Shown piece after piece: positions 35,564-47,300 of a DNA stretch of 64,000 nt. The stretch is from positions 1 to 64,000 of the forward strand of contig NZ_QEIH01000007.1 in assembly GCF_003260195.1 (NCBI RefSeq). The letters are read 5' to 3'. Position 1 is the first letter of the stretch. Every line of letters starts with the position of its first letter. This DNA comes from Lutibacter citreus. GTDB lineage: Bacteria; Bacteroidota; Bacteroidia; Flavobacteriales; Flavobacteriaceae. The translations under genes and the position numbers were made by a program. Under the pieces are notes generated by a model. The model was not told where the DNA came from. It worked only from the letters and a program-made list of their open reading frames with translations, and did no database searches.

Positions 35564-36868
35564 TTATTGAATTTGAAATACAGTTCTATCAGCTTTAAGC
35601 CTTCTGTTAATTGAAGAGAATGGTATCAATTCTAATTTCTCTAAGCTAGAAATTAAATCTTCTATTCTTATAATTTTTGGATTATCTGAATTAATTTCGG
35701 AAACAAAATACAACCTATAATTCTTTCTGTTTTCTAAGTAGAATTTCCACTCATTTTTAGTAAGATAGAACTCCTTAGAACTTGTAGATGTTCCTTTACA
35801 TTCTATAAAAAAATATTCCCCTTTAACTTTTACCCTGATGTCAAATGGAGAGCCTTGTTCCTCTTTTTCATTGAGCCATAATACTTCCTCGCAATTGTCT
35901 TTTTGAAAATGCTTGTACAGGAAATTTTCACATTTTCGCCCTATTTTTTTGTTGTGCTCTTCATCTTCATCAAATTCAAATTCGTTTGTTAAGTCACCTG
36001 AATTTTTGGAAGTTCTTAAATATTTCAATTCATTAACAATATTGTCTAGTTGATTAGAAATTAATTGTAATGATTTACTGTTTTCTGCAACCTTTTCTGA
36101 AAGTTTAATACTTTTAGGCTCTTCAACTTTTTCATTATTTTCAATATTAACTTTAATTGGTTTCTCTTCTTCTACATTCTCCTGTAGTTCAGTAATTCCA
36201 GAAAGTGCAGTACTAGTTAATGTTGTTTTGAAATCGAATAAAAGACTCTCAAATTTACTTTCATCATAGTTCATAATATCTAAATTGACATAGAATCCAC
36301 CTGTTGAGCTTGCTAGATTTTTTGATTTTTTAATTGCTACTTCATCCTGGTCTATCCCAATAAAATAAATTTTACATTCAATTTTTTTATTCTTAATTAC
36401 ATTTAATATTTCAATATCAAATTGAGTTCTATCATTTGCATCTCCATCGCTTAATACAATTATATTAAGTGATTTAGAAACCGATTTATTAATTAGAATT
36501 GCCAAAGCCCAAAAAAGAGGTGTTCCTCCTATATCCGGGTTTATAATTTGATTGATTGAACTATTTATTAAATCTTTATCAAACTCCCCTGAATATATTG
36601 GTTTAATATTTGGGTAATCTTTATAGCTATTATTCACAACAATTCTTTCCCCATTTTTGTCTAAGTTAAATTCATTTCTGAAGGTAGAGATCTTAAAAGT
36701 ATTTGCAAAACTTAATTTAGGAACTATGCTGTTTCCTAATATTTTTTTTACTAAATCTGTTCGTGTGCTTCCATCTGGGAGTAGGTATTTATTTTCGTAT
36801 TCTTTTGAGCCCTTCATATAGCCCATACTACCTGAGGCATCAATTAGTATTTCAAAATGTGTTTCCAT
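35564..36868 (-). CDS. vWA domain fused to a DUF3883-type nuclease domain
   Basis: A 434-residue fusion. The N-terminal von Willebrand A domain has a complete metal site: DASGS (10-14), T116 and SDGD (140-143). An acidic linker (228-300) leads to a DUF3883-like domain whose core GSPFDIRVKVKGEYFFIECKG gives D343, E356 and K358 in a PD-(D/E)xK order, followed by LTKNEW and YRLYFV as in that family. vWA domains usually mediate metal-dependent assembly, so this may be a nuclease recruited by a partner. Its start is 2 bp from the AbiC-like stop. I know no named system with this exact fusion. Confidence 0.8.
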   Translation of the reverse strand: METHFEILIDASGSMGYMKGSKEYENKYLLPDGSTRTDLVKKILGNSIVPKLSFANTFKISTFRNEFNLDKNGERIVVNNSYKDYPNIKPIYSGEFDKDLINSSINQIINPDIGGTPLFWALAILINKSVSKSLNIIVLSDGDANDRTQFDIEILNVIKNKKIECKIYFIGIDQDEVAIKKSKNLASSTGGFYVNLDIMNYDESKFESLLFDFKTTLTSTALSGITELQENVEEEKPIKVNIENNEKVEEPKSIKLSEKVAENSKSLQLISNQLDNIVNELKYLRTSKNSGDLTNEFEFDEDEEHNKKIGRKCENFLYKHFQKDNCEEVLWLNEKEEQGSPFDIRVKVKGEYFFIECKGTSTSSKEFYLTKNEWKFYLENRKNYRLYFVSEINSDNPKIIRIEDLISSLEKLELIPFSSINRRLKADRTVFQIQ

Positions 36869-36870
36869 AG

Positions 36871-37971
36871 CTAATTTGATTTTTCAAAACATTTTATTCT
36901 ATTTTCTTCACTGAAATTATCACCCCATTCAAAAAGCTCATCTTTATCAGATCTATCCGGACCATAAATAAACTCACAGAAATGATCCCTTGGATGTTCA
37001 AAAGCGTTATGAATTCTATTATCATCTAATGGAATATTATGCAACATTCTATAATAAGTGAAGAACCTATGTTTTTTACCTTTCTTATCCCAATTCTTCC
37101 CGAAACCGCATTGATAATTATAATAAAGTAGCAATTGTTCTTGATTTGAAAGTTGTGCTCTTAAAATTTTTAAATACTGTCTAGCATCTTTATATTCTAT
37201 AACTTCATTATTTTGACTTTCCACTGTATATTTTACAATTTCATATAGGTGCCTGTAATAGTGTGCCAAACGTGATTCGTGACCAGAAAAAGGTACATGT
37301 CTAGTTCTAATTTCAAAAAGTTCGCTATAAATTGTCATTGTTCGTTTCTCACTTTCAGAGTTTCTAAACCTTCCTTTAAGTCCTTTTAGTCTTTCAACCA
37401 ATTTTATAAGAATTTTCTCTTTAGATTTAATAGGTTTAACGTGCTCTGAATTACTACCGAAAAAAAAGATTTGATATGCTAAAGTATTTAGATCCTCCTT
37501 TTTTTTACAAATATCAATTTTGTGGATTTTATATACAATATCTAGTATTTTATGAAATTCTTCAACCATTGAAAGAAAAACTCTTCTACCATTAATTTTT
37601 GATTTCCCATTTATACCTGTTTTTGGATTGTATTCAAATCGATCTATTTGTAAGGCTTCAACATTTCTAACATGAAGATCAAGCATTTTAAAGAAATGAC
37701 TTTCAAATTGTTGTTTTTTAAATTGCCCTTGAATTTTTTTATTCGCTTCATATTGCACCATAAATGCAGCAAAAGTTAAAAGAGCAGCACCTATAGCAAC
37801 GAATGGTCCAATTAGTCCGCCAAAAGCAGCACCTAATTTATTTCCAGACTCAAAATTTACTTCAGGAAATATATTTTCTTTTAGAAGAAAGTATGGAGCC
37901 AAAAGGGCTCCTAAAACAAAGGCTAGTCCTACAATAATAATTAGTTTAAGCCAAAATTTATTCCATTTCAT
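36871..37971 (-). CDS. Putative phage abortive infection membrane protein (putAbiC)
   Basis: A 366-residue protein with two N-terminal membrane helices (about 8-30 and 46-70) and a long cytoplasmic helical domain. The segment KLGAAFGGLIGPFVAIGAAL and the following FKKQQFESHFFKMLDLHV are characteristic of the putAbiC family, linked to abortive phage infection. No catalytic motif is obvious. It sits between the KAP NTPase and the vWA-nuclease genes with gaps of 41 and 2 bp, suggesting that the three work together at the membrane. Confidence 0.85.
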   Translation of the reverse strand: MKWNKFWLKLIIIVGLAFVLGALLAPYFLLKENIFPEVNFESGNKLGAAFGGLIGPFVAIGAALLTFAAFMVQYEANKKIQGQFKKQQFESHFFKMLDLHVRNVEALQIDRFEYNPKTGINGKSKINGRRVFLSMVEEFHKILDIVYKIHKIDICKKKEDLNTLAYQIFFFGSNSEHVKPIKSKEKILIKLVERLKGLKGRFRNSESEKRTMTIYSELFEIRTRHVPFSGHESRLAHYYRHLYEIVKYTVESQNNEVIEYKDARQYLKILRAQLSNQEQLLLYYNYQCGFGKNWDKKGKKHRFFTYYRMLHNIPLDDNRIHNAFEHPRDHFCEFIYGPDRSDKDELFEWGDNFSEENRIKCFEKSN

Positions 37972-38012
37972 ATTTTTTATTTTAATAAAAATTTATTACT
38001 CTTTTTATAAGT

Positions 38013-40751
38013 TCATTCTTTATTCCAGATGGAAGAATACTGTGACCAATTAAGCTGTGTATAATTATTTTTTATAAAAGCTTGAACTAATTTTTTACCA
38101 ATATTCATACTCATTTGACGCTTCTCATTTAAATCAAGTTCCAAAACATTGATTGATTCAATAAAATTTCTAAAATTATCCCAGCCTTCGGCAATAAATA
38201 ATTTATATAACTCCTTATTATCAGGATTTGCCATTAATTCATCATATGTTCTCTCTTTTGAAAAAACTTGCGCAAAGAAATAATTAGGTTGCCATCCATC
38301 AAATTCAAAATCAGTTTCAACCATCGGAATAGTTGACATAAAATCAAAATAATCTGAAGATAAATAAGTTCTAAATCTTTGTTCTATATCTAGCCTTAAT
38401 AATTTATTTGCTTCTTTTGATTGTATAATTGTTTTATCCGAAACTATTTTTTCCGTATGTAAATGGTAAGCTTTAAAAACAACTATTGGATCTGATTTTT
38501 GCTCAATTGTATATTGAAGTTTACTTAAAAGTATTTCTTTTAACTGAACTGAACTATAAGGATTATTTTTATATGTAACTATTCCTGCACCATAATTCTG
38601 TTTACTTTTCTTTCTTTCAGCGTTAATATTTAATTCACTTAAAAGTTGCTCCAGATAATTAATATCAGGGTTTAAAATAAGTTTAATTATATCCTTTACT
38701 AGTTCATTTTTGTCTTCACTATAAAAATCTAAATAGCCTTGACTAATAATTTCAACTACTTTTTGATTATCACTGAAACCTTGATTAAACGAAATAATGT
38801 TTAATGATTTTAATGAATCTATAAATTGTTCTTTTGACGTTGTCTTATTATTATAAATAAATTGTTTAATTTCATTTAAAAGTTGAGGTTTTGACTGAGA
38901 TTTTGAACTAACAAATTTTTTAGAAAAGGAAAAAACATCATTTTCTTCAAAGGCTTTTTGAAGTTCAGTAATTGTAATTGCTGCCCCTAGAATATTATTT
39001 CTTAAATAAATATTAGTATAATAAATTTTTGAAATTGAGTTTTGATTTAATTGATAGTACTCTTTAGGTTTTTCAGAAAACAACTTACATATAACAGCAT
39101 TAATAATTTCAATGTTTTCGGTAGAATAGATACCATCCAAAAGGTTTATTAAATTATTCTTTGACTCATTATCGTAAAAGTAAATATCATTAGATATTGA
39201 ACCTCCAAAAACTTGAATTTTATTATTCTCAACATCAAGTTGACCAGATTTTAAAATTTCATTAATCCGGTCAAAGACTAGGTTTGGTAATTCCCTATAT
39301 TTAAAAGTTAGTAATTTTAATAAAATATATTCCTCAGCTATTACATTTTTCTCAATTTTAGTTAGCGTTGCATTAAATTTAAACTCATTCACAAAACGTT
39401 TCACATCCCTATAAGTTTTAAAAAAATCCTTATAACTTAGTTCATAATTTGAACAATTAAACTTATTTGAACCTAAAGCAACATCAATATTTATATCATC
39501 GATATTTAATTGTTTTTTTGTAAATAATTCTCTAAAACCACTATTGAAACCAACAAGAGCTTCCTCATTTTTATTAATAGAGAATGCAATGTCAATTTGC
39601 CTTAATAGTTCATCTTGTATTAATTGATAATCGAAAGGCAATAAATTTATTTCAACATTGAAAATTTTATCTAAATAATTATCTTTAGACTTCTCAATTG
39701 TTTTAACTACATATTCTCTATCATACCCTGCAATAAAAACAACATTATTAAAGTCTGATAATGTTCTAATTAATTTAAGTGAATTTAATATTTCATCCTT
39801 CTCTAATCGATCTAAATCATCTAAAAGTATTACAATTTGTTTATCAATTTTTTTGATACTATCATTTATACTTTTATGATATTTTTCTAATGTCTGATTT
39901 TCTGAAAGTACATCCATACCAACAGAAATAACTTTATTTAAATCACTGTTAGAAAGGCTCAAAATAGATTTTACATAATTATTAATGTCTTCAGAAATTT
40001 CAGCAGAATAAGGTTTTAAACTTTGTTTTAATTCATCAAAAAAGTTTTCTATAATTGCTGTTGACCCTTTATTTTTCCATATATGGTACCAAAAAACAAT
40101 AGACTTTTTATTATTTTTTTTGTATATTTTTTCAAACCTTTCTAAGAAACTGCTTTTCCCATACCCCCAAACAGCATTTATACCAATACTAAAAGCAATT
40201 TCTGGTTTAAAACCAGTAACAACTTTAATTAATTTTTGAAGTATTGCTTCATTGTCTATTTCTTCATTTTTAAATACTTTATCTTCAATGAAAAAATTTG
40301 GATCAACACCTGTTAATTCAAAATTTAACCTTTGCTTTTTGTAATTCTCTTCTCTTTCAATTTCTTTTGTCCATCCTCTTATTAAATTTATTAAATGAGC
40401 TGCTGCCAACAAAAATATTAAGTCTAAAAAAATAAATGATCTCTTCTGCAATAAAACACCAGTGTGATTTGTAAAAACAAGTCTTATAAAGAAATAAGTT
40501 GTAACCGAATAAAATATTAAAAAAGAAAGACGTTTATTATGAATAAATGCTTTATCAATTAGATATAAATAGGCTAAAATTAGAATAATAAAGATTGAAT
40601 AACCTCCTAATTTAAAAGAAGTTGAATCGTAATCCAAAACTCTTCCTAACAGTAATAATAAATTACTCAGTGGCGCAATAAATATTAATGAAAGTGATAC
40701 TGAAATTATAAAAACAATAAAAACTTTTAAATTATCTTTTAAAAAATTCAT
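38013..40751 (-). CDS. KAP family P-loop NTPase, membrane-anchored
   Basis: A 912-residue STAND-like NTPase with four N-terminal membrane helices (about 8-34, 48-66, 76-94 and 105-123). The Walker A is WGYGKSS (195-201); Walker B is IVILLDDLDRL, about 120 residues further, with the KAP signature RTLSDFNNVVFIAGYDREYV. The helical C-terminal half may sense a ligand or partner. KAP NTPases occur in several antiphage loci and are thought to assemble at the inner membrane. Here it lies directly downstream of the methyltransferase (20-bp gap). Confidence 0.88.
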   Translation of the reverse strand: MNFLKDNLKVFIVFIISVSLSLIFIAPLSNLLLLLGRVLDYDSTSFKLGGYSIFIILILAYLYLIDKAFIHNKRLSFLIFYSVTTYFFIRLVFTNHTGVLLQKRSFIFLDLIFLLAAAHLINLIRGWTKEIEREENYKKQRLNFELTGVDPNFFIEDKVFKNEEIDNEAILQKLIKVVTGFKPEIAFSIGINAVWGYGKSSFLERFEKIYKKNNKKSIVFWYHIWKNKGSTAIIENFFDELKQSLKPYSAEISEDINNYVKSILSLSNSDLNKVISVGMDVLSENQTLEKYHKSINDSIKKIDKQIVILLDDLDRLEKDEILNSLKLIRTLSDFNNVVFIAGYDREYVVKTIEKSKDNYLDKIFNVEINLLPFDYQLIQDELLRQIDIAFSINKNEEALVGFNSGFRELFTKKQLNIDDINIDVALGSNKFNCSNYELSYKDFFKTYRDVKRFVNEFKFNATLTKIEKNVIAEEYILLKLLTFKYRELPNLVFDRINEILKSGQLDVENNKIQVFGGSISNDIYFYDNESKNNLINLLDGIYSTENIEIINAVICKLFSEKPKEYYQLNQNSISKIYYTNIYLRNNILGAAITITELQKAFEENDVFSFSKKFVSSKSQSKPQLLNEIKQFIYNNKTTSKEQFIDSLKSLNIISFNQGFSDNQKVVEIISQGYLDFYSEDKNELVKDIIKLILNPDINYLEQLLSELNINAERKKSKQNYGAGIVTYKNNPYSSVQLKEILLSKLQYTIEQKSDPIVVFKAYHLHTEKIVSDKTIIQSKEANKLLRLDIEQRFRTYLSSDYFDFMSTIPMVETDFEFDGWQPNYFFAQVFSKERTYDELMANPDNKELYKLFIAEGWDNFRNFIESINVLELDLNEKRQMSMNIGKKLVQAFIKNNYTQLNWSQYSSIWNKE

Positions 40752-40771
40752 AGCTAATTTTTTACTTCCTT

Positions 40772-43700
40772 TTATTCTATTGTAAATGCTTCATATTCCT
40801 CTTTACTCATACGTTCTGAAAATTCTGGCTCTATAATTAAAACTTCTTCATAGTTTAATTCATATAAAATGTAATATAAAACATCTATTTCATTCATTCT
40901 TTTTTTTATATCACAACTGTTAGTCAGATTAATAATTTGATTAGCCTTATTTTCAAATAAAGAATTAATTTTGTTATCAAAATTTTGAATAGGAATATCA
41001 GATATAGGAGTTATATACATTTCTAAAACTTCTCCTTTTCTCTTGCCTTTATTATATAACCAAAAATAAACAAGTCTTGAGTTTAAAAATGTAAGAAGAG
41101 ATTTAATCGATTGATTAGATTTGTTTTTTCTTATAAATAAAACATCTCGACTACCATATACGGCTTTATCACTATAAGAGAATGTGTTTATTTTACTTCT
41201 ATAAGGAAATATTATTTTATCACAATCTTCAAATACCTCCCTTGTTCGTGGTCTATTTAATGCAAACCAAGGAAATTCTTCTTCATAAGAGATTATTTGG
41301 TCATCAAGAATAGGTTTAAATTTCCTCATGTGCTTTTTTACATTTGGAAAATTATCAAGGTTATGACTTTTGGTTAAATAAATTAATTTGTTATCACTTA
41401 AATTAGAAGTGTAGTTTTTAATATCACTATTTTTAATAAATGGTTTAACAATTTCTTCTTCAAGACTATTACTTTCAATTTTGTTAACGACAAAAACACC
41501 ATCTCCTTTAGAAATATTTAGATTTGGATAATCTTTAAGGTGTTTAGGAGATATTTTACCAATAGTTACTCCTATACCAGCATTTACTTTGAACACCTCT
41601 CCAAGCGGTTTCGATTTTTTCTTTAACTTTTTAAAAACCCCTTCTTTTGGAGAGTTAATGTCTTGGTTGTAAAGTCTAATATAGTTTTTTTTGGACTCAA
41701 ACAATGAACCTGAATATGATTGGAAATTTATCATATTATTTGATTTCCCTTTAAGAAAATCTATTACGTTTGATAATCTAAAGCTGTTTTTAAAAGTAGA
41801 AACTTGAATTTTTGATTTAATCAATTGCTCTTTATCTTTTTTTAGAAAGGTGATTAAATTATGCTGCCCTAGCGCTGTTTCAAAAATACGAAGTTCATTA
41901 AAATTTAACATTTTTATTATTTGAGTTCTATCTCTTATATCAGTTCTTAATTTGATTGCTCCATCAGCAGTGATAAAATAATTTGTAGTAATAAAACTTA
42001 GAACTCCTTTTGATTTTAATATGTCCAAACTTTTATGAAAAAAATAATAGAATAAATCCATTTGACCTTTATAGAACCTTCTTCCCAATGACGAATATTG
42101 GATTGGTCTAAATATTGGTTTACTCCCTTTCTCTCCAAGATATGGTGGATTTCCAATTATAATATCAAACCCACCATTGTCGAACACTTCTTTAAAAAAT
42201 AAATTCCATAGAAAGAAAGGACGTTCATTAGAATTTGACAATTTTCCTAAGGCAATTTCTTTATTGTTTAGCTCGTTTAATGTTTTACTTATTTTCGCTA
42301 ATTCCTTTGCATCTTTACTTGTAGTACGTATTTTTTCTTTTTGTTGCCAAGTGCTTGCTCTTCCTTCTTTAAAATTTAAATCTTTTTTAAGTTTTTTACT
42401 TATGGCTTGTAACTCCTTTTTATGTTTTAGTAATGTGAATTTTATGTGATTTATTACTTGTTTATCAATTTTCCTATGAATTTCTTTCTTCTGATTTGGA
42501 TCATTGGCATTGAAATATTGCTCCATTAATGCATTTACATCTTCATAATGTAGGGAAATTTGTACCTTTTTTTTAGCTTCACCAGTAAACATATCTATTT
42601 GAGTAGTTTCGTAAATACCTTCATAAGCCTCGGCATTAGAAATTTGGCTTAAATCAATACCTTCAAAACTTTCTAATAAGCTATTGCCCTGCATAATTTT
42701 GTAGTCTAAATTAGGCAAAGGCAAAGGTTCTGTTTCATCTACAATTAAGGCTAACCAAAAACGTAGGCGAGCAATATCTACGGCTCCACTTTCAATATCC
42801 ACCCCATAAATACTGTGCTGTATAATATTCTTTTTTACTATATGTGGTTGCCATTCAGACTCGCTTATTTGCCAAATAGGTGCTACCGCATCAGGTTGTA
42901 CAATGTGTAACTCTTCAATTATTTGGTAAATTTCATTTAGCATTCCCATAGGGAAAGCACCAGAACCGATAGCTGGGTCACAAATCTTCACTTCATATAA
43001 AGCCATTGCAATAAGTGTAACCGCATCAAAGTCTGAAATTTCTTGGGCTAATTTTTCACGTACCAATTTTTCAATAGCGGCTTGTTCCTCTTTTTGTGTT
43101 TCTTCTATATTTAAACTTGTTTTTAAATATTCTATCAAACTTTCCTGGCACATATACTGTACAATGGCTTTTGGTGTGTAAAAAGCACCTTTGTCCTTAT
43201 TGTCTTCCAGTAAATTTTCAAATATATGCCCTAACATTTCAGGATCAATCCCAACCTCGTGGTCGTTTGGATCGTTTTCATCAATGGTGAAATTGTATTG
43301 TCCAAAAAACTCGAATAGGTCTGTGAAATACGTTTCTGGAAAATCTATTTTTTTAGAAATATTAGCATCTGTATCAAATAAACCACCGTTTAAATACGGG
43401 ATTTTCGTATTGTTTAATTGCTTGAAAATACCATCAACTGTAAAAATATCATTCCCTCTTTTTTTATTTAATGCCTTAAAAAATAATTGGTATAAATAAT
43501 GGCTATGAAAGGTTTCTTTGTTTTCAGCATCTTCAAAAAAATGTTGCATAAATTGCTTATCGCCATCTTGCCAATCTTTAAGTGAAGGATTACAACCCAT
43601 CCAACCTTTTTTTTGTAAAAAATGAAGAAAAACAATACGGCCTAAGAGTTTTTTAGTAAAATCTCTAATTTTTAGTTCTTTCTTATCTTTATCAGAATGG

Positions 43701-44326
43701 TCAAATAATTGCGCATATTCTTTTTTAGCAGCAATATAAGTCCAAAACTTTTTAAATTGCTCTGTATATTTTTTGAAAAATTCTTTAGAAACTTGTTCTA
43801 CAGAGAAAGCATTTTGAACGGATGAGATATCTACTTCTTCCTTTTTTTGACTTAATTGAAAAAAGCGTTCAGAAGGTGTTTTACAACTTTCGTTTTTACC
43901 CAATAAATAGGTAAATCGTTTTGTATCGGTTTTTTTGGTTACAAAATCACTTTCTTCTTCATCAAACTCGCTGCTTCTTGCTGAAAATGTAAAACGATAA
44001 TCGTCATTCCCCTGCTCAAAAACAGATAGTATTCCGTGAATTTGTTCCTGATCAATATGATCTGATACAATTTTGTTTAAAGAAACTCTATTTTTCTTAA
44101 GGTTTATACCTTCATTTAACATTAGCTCAAAAAGTGCTAAATTTTTACCATCAGATAAACGCACATTTCCTAACTGACAAAAGCGTTTTATTCTTATATC
44201 GTTATGAGGTATATCTATTTGACTTGAAAATATTGATACATTAGGAAACACAAACTGTACTATTTCTTTCCAGTTTTCTTGTTTATAAGGTTGATTTAGT
44301 AATTTTTGTAATTCTTTTTGATCCAT
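40772..44326 (-). CDS. Eco57I-type N6-adenine DNA methyltransferase with target recognition domain
   Basis: A 1184-residue enzyme. After an N-terminal ~330-residue helical region, the methyltransferase core shows motif I CDPAIGSGAF (449-458) and the catalytic NPPY (726-729 in DIIIGNPPYLG). A TaqI-like specificity region follows. No nuclease motif is clear in the N-terminal region, so cleavage would come from the PLD-helicase encoded 22 bp upstream. The pair resembles the methyltransferase plus PLD/SNF2 helicase cores seen in DISARM-like and related loci, but the DISARM drmA and drmB genes are absent. Confidence 0.88.
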   Translation of the reverse strand: MDQKELQKLLNQPYKQENWKEIVQFVFPNVSIFSSQIDIPHNDIRIKRFCQLGNVRLSDGKNLALFELMLNEGINLKKNRVSLNKIVSDHIDQEQIHGILSVFEQGNDDYRFTFSARSSEFDEEESDFVTKKTDTKRFTYLLGKNESCKTPSERFFQLSQKKEEVDISSVQNAFSVEQVSKEFFKKYTEQFKKFWTYIAAKKEYAQLFDHSDKDKKELKIRDFTKKLLGRIVFLHFLQKKGWMGCNPSLKDWQDGDKQFMQHFFEDAENKETFHSHYLYQLFFKALNKKRGNDIFTVDGIFKQLNNTKIPYLNGGLFDTDANISKKIDFPETYFTDLFEFFGQYNFTIDENDPNDHEVGIDPEMLGHIFENLLEDNKDKGAFYTPKAIVQYMCQESLIEYLKTSLNIEETQKEEQAAIEKLVREKLAQEISDFDAVTLIAMALYEVKICDPAIGSGAFPMGMLNEIYQIIEELHIVQPDAVAPIWQISESEWQPHIVKKNIIQHSIYGVDIESGAVDIARLRFWLALIVDETEPLPLPNLDYKIMQGNSLLESFEGIDLSQISNAEAYEGIYETTQIDMFTGEAKKKVQISLHYEDVNALMEQYFNANDPNQKKEIHRKIDKQVINHIKFTLLKHKKELQAISKKLKKDLNFKEGRASTWQQKEKIRTTSKDAKELAKISKTLNELNNKEIALGKLSNSNERPFFLWNLFFKEVFDNGGFDIIIGNPPYLGEKGSKPIFRPIQYSSLGRRFYKGQMDLFYYFFHKSLDILKSKGVLSFITTNYFITADGAIKLRTDIRDRTQIIKMLNFNELRIFETALGQHNLITFLKKDKEQLIKSKIQVSTFKNSFRLSNVIDFLKGKSNNMINFQSYSGSLFESKKNYIRLYNQDINSPKEGVFKKLKKKSKPLGEVFKVNAGIGVTIGKISPKHLKDYPNLNISKGDGVFVVNKIESNSLEEEIVKPFIKNSDIKNYTSNLSDNKLIYLTKSHNLDNFPNVKKHMRKFKPILDDQIISYEEEFPWFALNRPRTREVFEDCDKIIFPYRSKINTFSYSDKAVYGSRDVLFIRKNKSNQSIKSLLTFLNSRLVYFWLYNKGKRKGEVLEMYITPISDIPIQNFDNKINSLFENKANQIINLTNSCDIKKRMNEIDVLYYILYELNYEEVLIIEPEFSERMSKEEYEAFTIE

Positions 44327-44348
44327 CGTATTTTTTAACTAGCAATTG

Positions 44349-47300
44349 TTATTTATTATCTGAAAATGATTCGGATATAATAATTTCAGGTTTTAATTTA
44401 TCTAAAGATTTGATTGATATTAAAGGTTGTTCTTCAAAATTACCAGACTGCATCACGGGATATAGGTTAATAATTTTTATCATTGCATCCATTAAATCAA
44501 CAGCTTTTAACTTGGTCACTTTTGTATTTCGTTTCAATTTGTTTACATCTCGTTGTAATTTTTGAAACTTTCCTAATTTAATAGCTTGTTTCGCTGCTTT
44601 AATTAGATTTATTTCTTCTTCTGAAGCAAAAGGAAAAGTTAAAAACCCATCTAAATAAGCTAAGGCTCTTTTTTCATTTGGCCCTTGTGTAGTGTCTACT
44701 ACTTGTGCACTTGCCATTTCTTGTTGCACTTTATTATGAAAATCGTTTAATGCAATATCAATTTGCTCGTGGTGATTATTGGGCAATTTAATTGATTTTT
44801 CGTTAGCCAATGCTCTAAACTCTTTGGCTGTTTCAATAAACGTAAGCTCCTCTATAGAATTGTCGTGTCTTATATAATAAAACGCATCTCTACGTTTATT
44901 TTTCATATAAGAAATGGTTGTTTTATTCAATGTTTTTGAGAGTCTACCAACTCTGGCTCTTAAAGGGAGGTTTTTAATTTTACGGAATAATTCAGGACTT
45001 TCAGCCTTAAACTTTCTAAGCTCCATTAAATAAATTAGTTTTTCATCTTTGTCTTCATCTACATCTTTTTCAAAGAGTCCGAAGGATTGTGTTTCTTCAT
45101 CAGGAGAATAAATTTCACTGTCTTCTCCCAAAGCGGAGTGAAAAGCTTGTAACTTCATTATTGCCTTTTTTTCTAACTCTATATCGCTATTTACTTTTGC
45201 TGTAGGATAAAAATTAAAAATATATACTTTAGGCGCTATAGAACCAATACGGTTAACTCTACCAATACGTTGCATTAACCTCGTTGAATTCCAAGGAGTG
45301 TCATAATTTACAATGACATTTGCCCTGTGTAAATTAACACCTTCAGCTAATACCTCTGTAGCAATTATAATATTGAAATCAGATTTATATTGTTCACGAG
45401 GGATATTTGCATCAAAATTTTCACGTACTACCTCTTTTAACTTATTTCTATTGTGAGAATGAATTTCTAATACATCTGTTCTACCACTATCTTTTAAATG
45501 TTTTGCTAAATAATTGGTGGTTTCTTTAGATTCAGAAAACACCACTAATTTTTGCTCTGGGTTGATGGATTTTTGTAATAATTCATTGTCTAAACGTCTA
45601 ATAAATTCATCTAATTTAGGATCTTGATCTACCCCTTTCCAGCTTTTATTTAATTCTTTTAATATTTCAGAATCTCTTTTTAACCCCTCCAAGTATGCAG
45701 GTAAAAAATCATCAGGTGTACAAATTTCAATTGTAGGATCTGTTTCTTTTAAGGCTATAAGTTTGGTTAATAATTCCTCTTCCTTTTCTTCTAATATATA
45801 TTCATTCACATTGACATTTGGAGCGATGAAAATAACGCCTTTTTCAAACATTTTAATCATTGCTTCCGTTGCTTGTGCAAAACGGTTTAATGATTTTTTA
45901 AATGCATAAAAACTACTGTCTATTCGTTTTACCAACAATGTTTTCATTAACTTGGCTAATGCTTCGGAAGCAACATCGGCATTTTTGTATTTTAATTTTT
46001 TATCTTCTACAAGAAACTTAATAGCTTGATACCTAAAATATTTTATTCCTTTAAATGAATCACTTAAGAGTATCATTGTTTTATCGTACAATTCATCTAA
46101 TTCATCATCTAATTCATAAAATATTTTTTGAGGTTTTTGAATGTCTGGAAACACAATTCCTTGTTCTACTAAATCATCTTTATACTGAGCGTGTTCATTT
46201 AAATCACTTCTTGTTCTTCTTACTGTTAAAGGTTGAATTACCTTTTCACGAATGTCTTTATAGATTACTTTTACTTCGTCTTGTACAGCTCTTATATCTG
46301 GGTTGTTTTTTAATTTTTTATATTGATCTATGCGTTTTCTGAAAAAATGCTGCAAATTGGAAATTTCAAGTGTTGAGTCTTTTGAGTCTTGAAATAAATA
46401 CACCTGATTGGCAATATCTTCTGGTCTATTGTTTAATGGAGTTGCAGAAATTAAAATTACTTTTTTATCAGCAAAAGTGTTATTCTTTAAGCGTCTTTTC
46501 GTTTTAGTTTTACATAATTTCTGAAGCTCATTATATGCTTCAGCAGTATCATTTCTAAATTTATGAGCTTCATCAATAATAATTAAATCATATTTTTTAG
46601 GATCTCTGACTTTATGTAAACTTCCATTAGTTACAATTCTATAATTACTTAATTGAAATTTATCTAATGTTTCTCTCCAGTTGTCTTTTAGTGCTGGAGG
46701 AACAATGACTAATGTATTTGATAAATGTGTGGGGAAATCATTCGAATGAAAGAATTTTCTTGCAATTAAGGCACCAACAACTGTTTTACCCAAACCAACA
46801 ACATCCGATAAGAAAAAACCATTGTGTTTTTGTAATAATTTATATCCTTCGCTAACGGCATCTATTTGATAGGAGAGTCTTTTAAAACCATCTGGTAGAT
46901 CTGTAATAGAATTAGGATCGAACTCAACGCTTTTCCCAAAATACTCTATTAAAAATTTAATGTAGACCTCAAAAGGTGTAAACTCATCATTTAAATACGT
47001 TTCATTTTTAATTTTTGAAATTTCAAAAGGTAGAATAGGAATTCCTTCAATCCATAATCGCTCAAACTCTTCAGATGCAAATTGTACATCATCAAAATCA
47101 CGTAATTGTACATTAAACTCGTAATTGTGATTGTCATTTCCACCAATACCATTTTCAGTTAAATTACTGGACCCTGTAATTACATTACCTGGTTTGTGTT
47201 CATTCCATCCTTTTGGCTTAAAGATATATATCTTTGCATGTAGTTTCTTACTTGGGTGTGCCTTGATTTGTATTTTTTTTGAGGAAATGTCTTCTATGAA

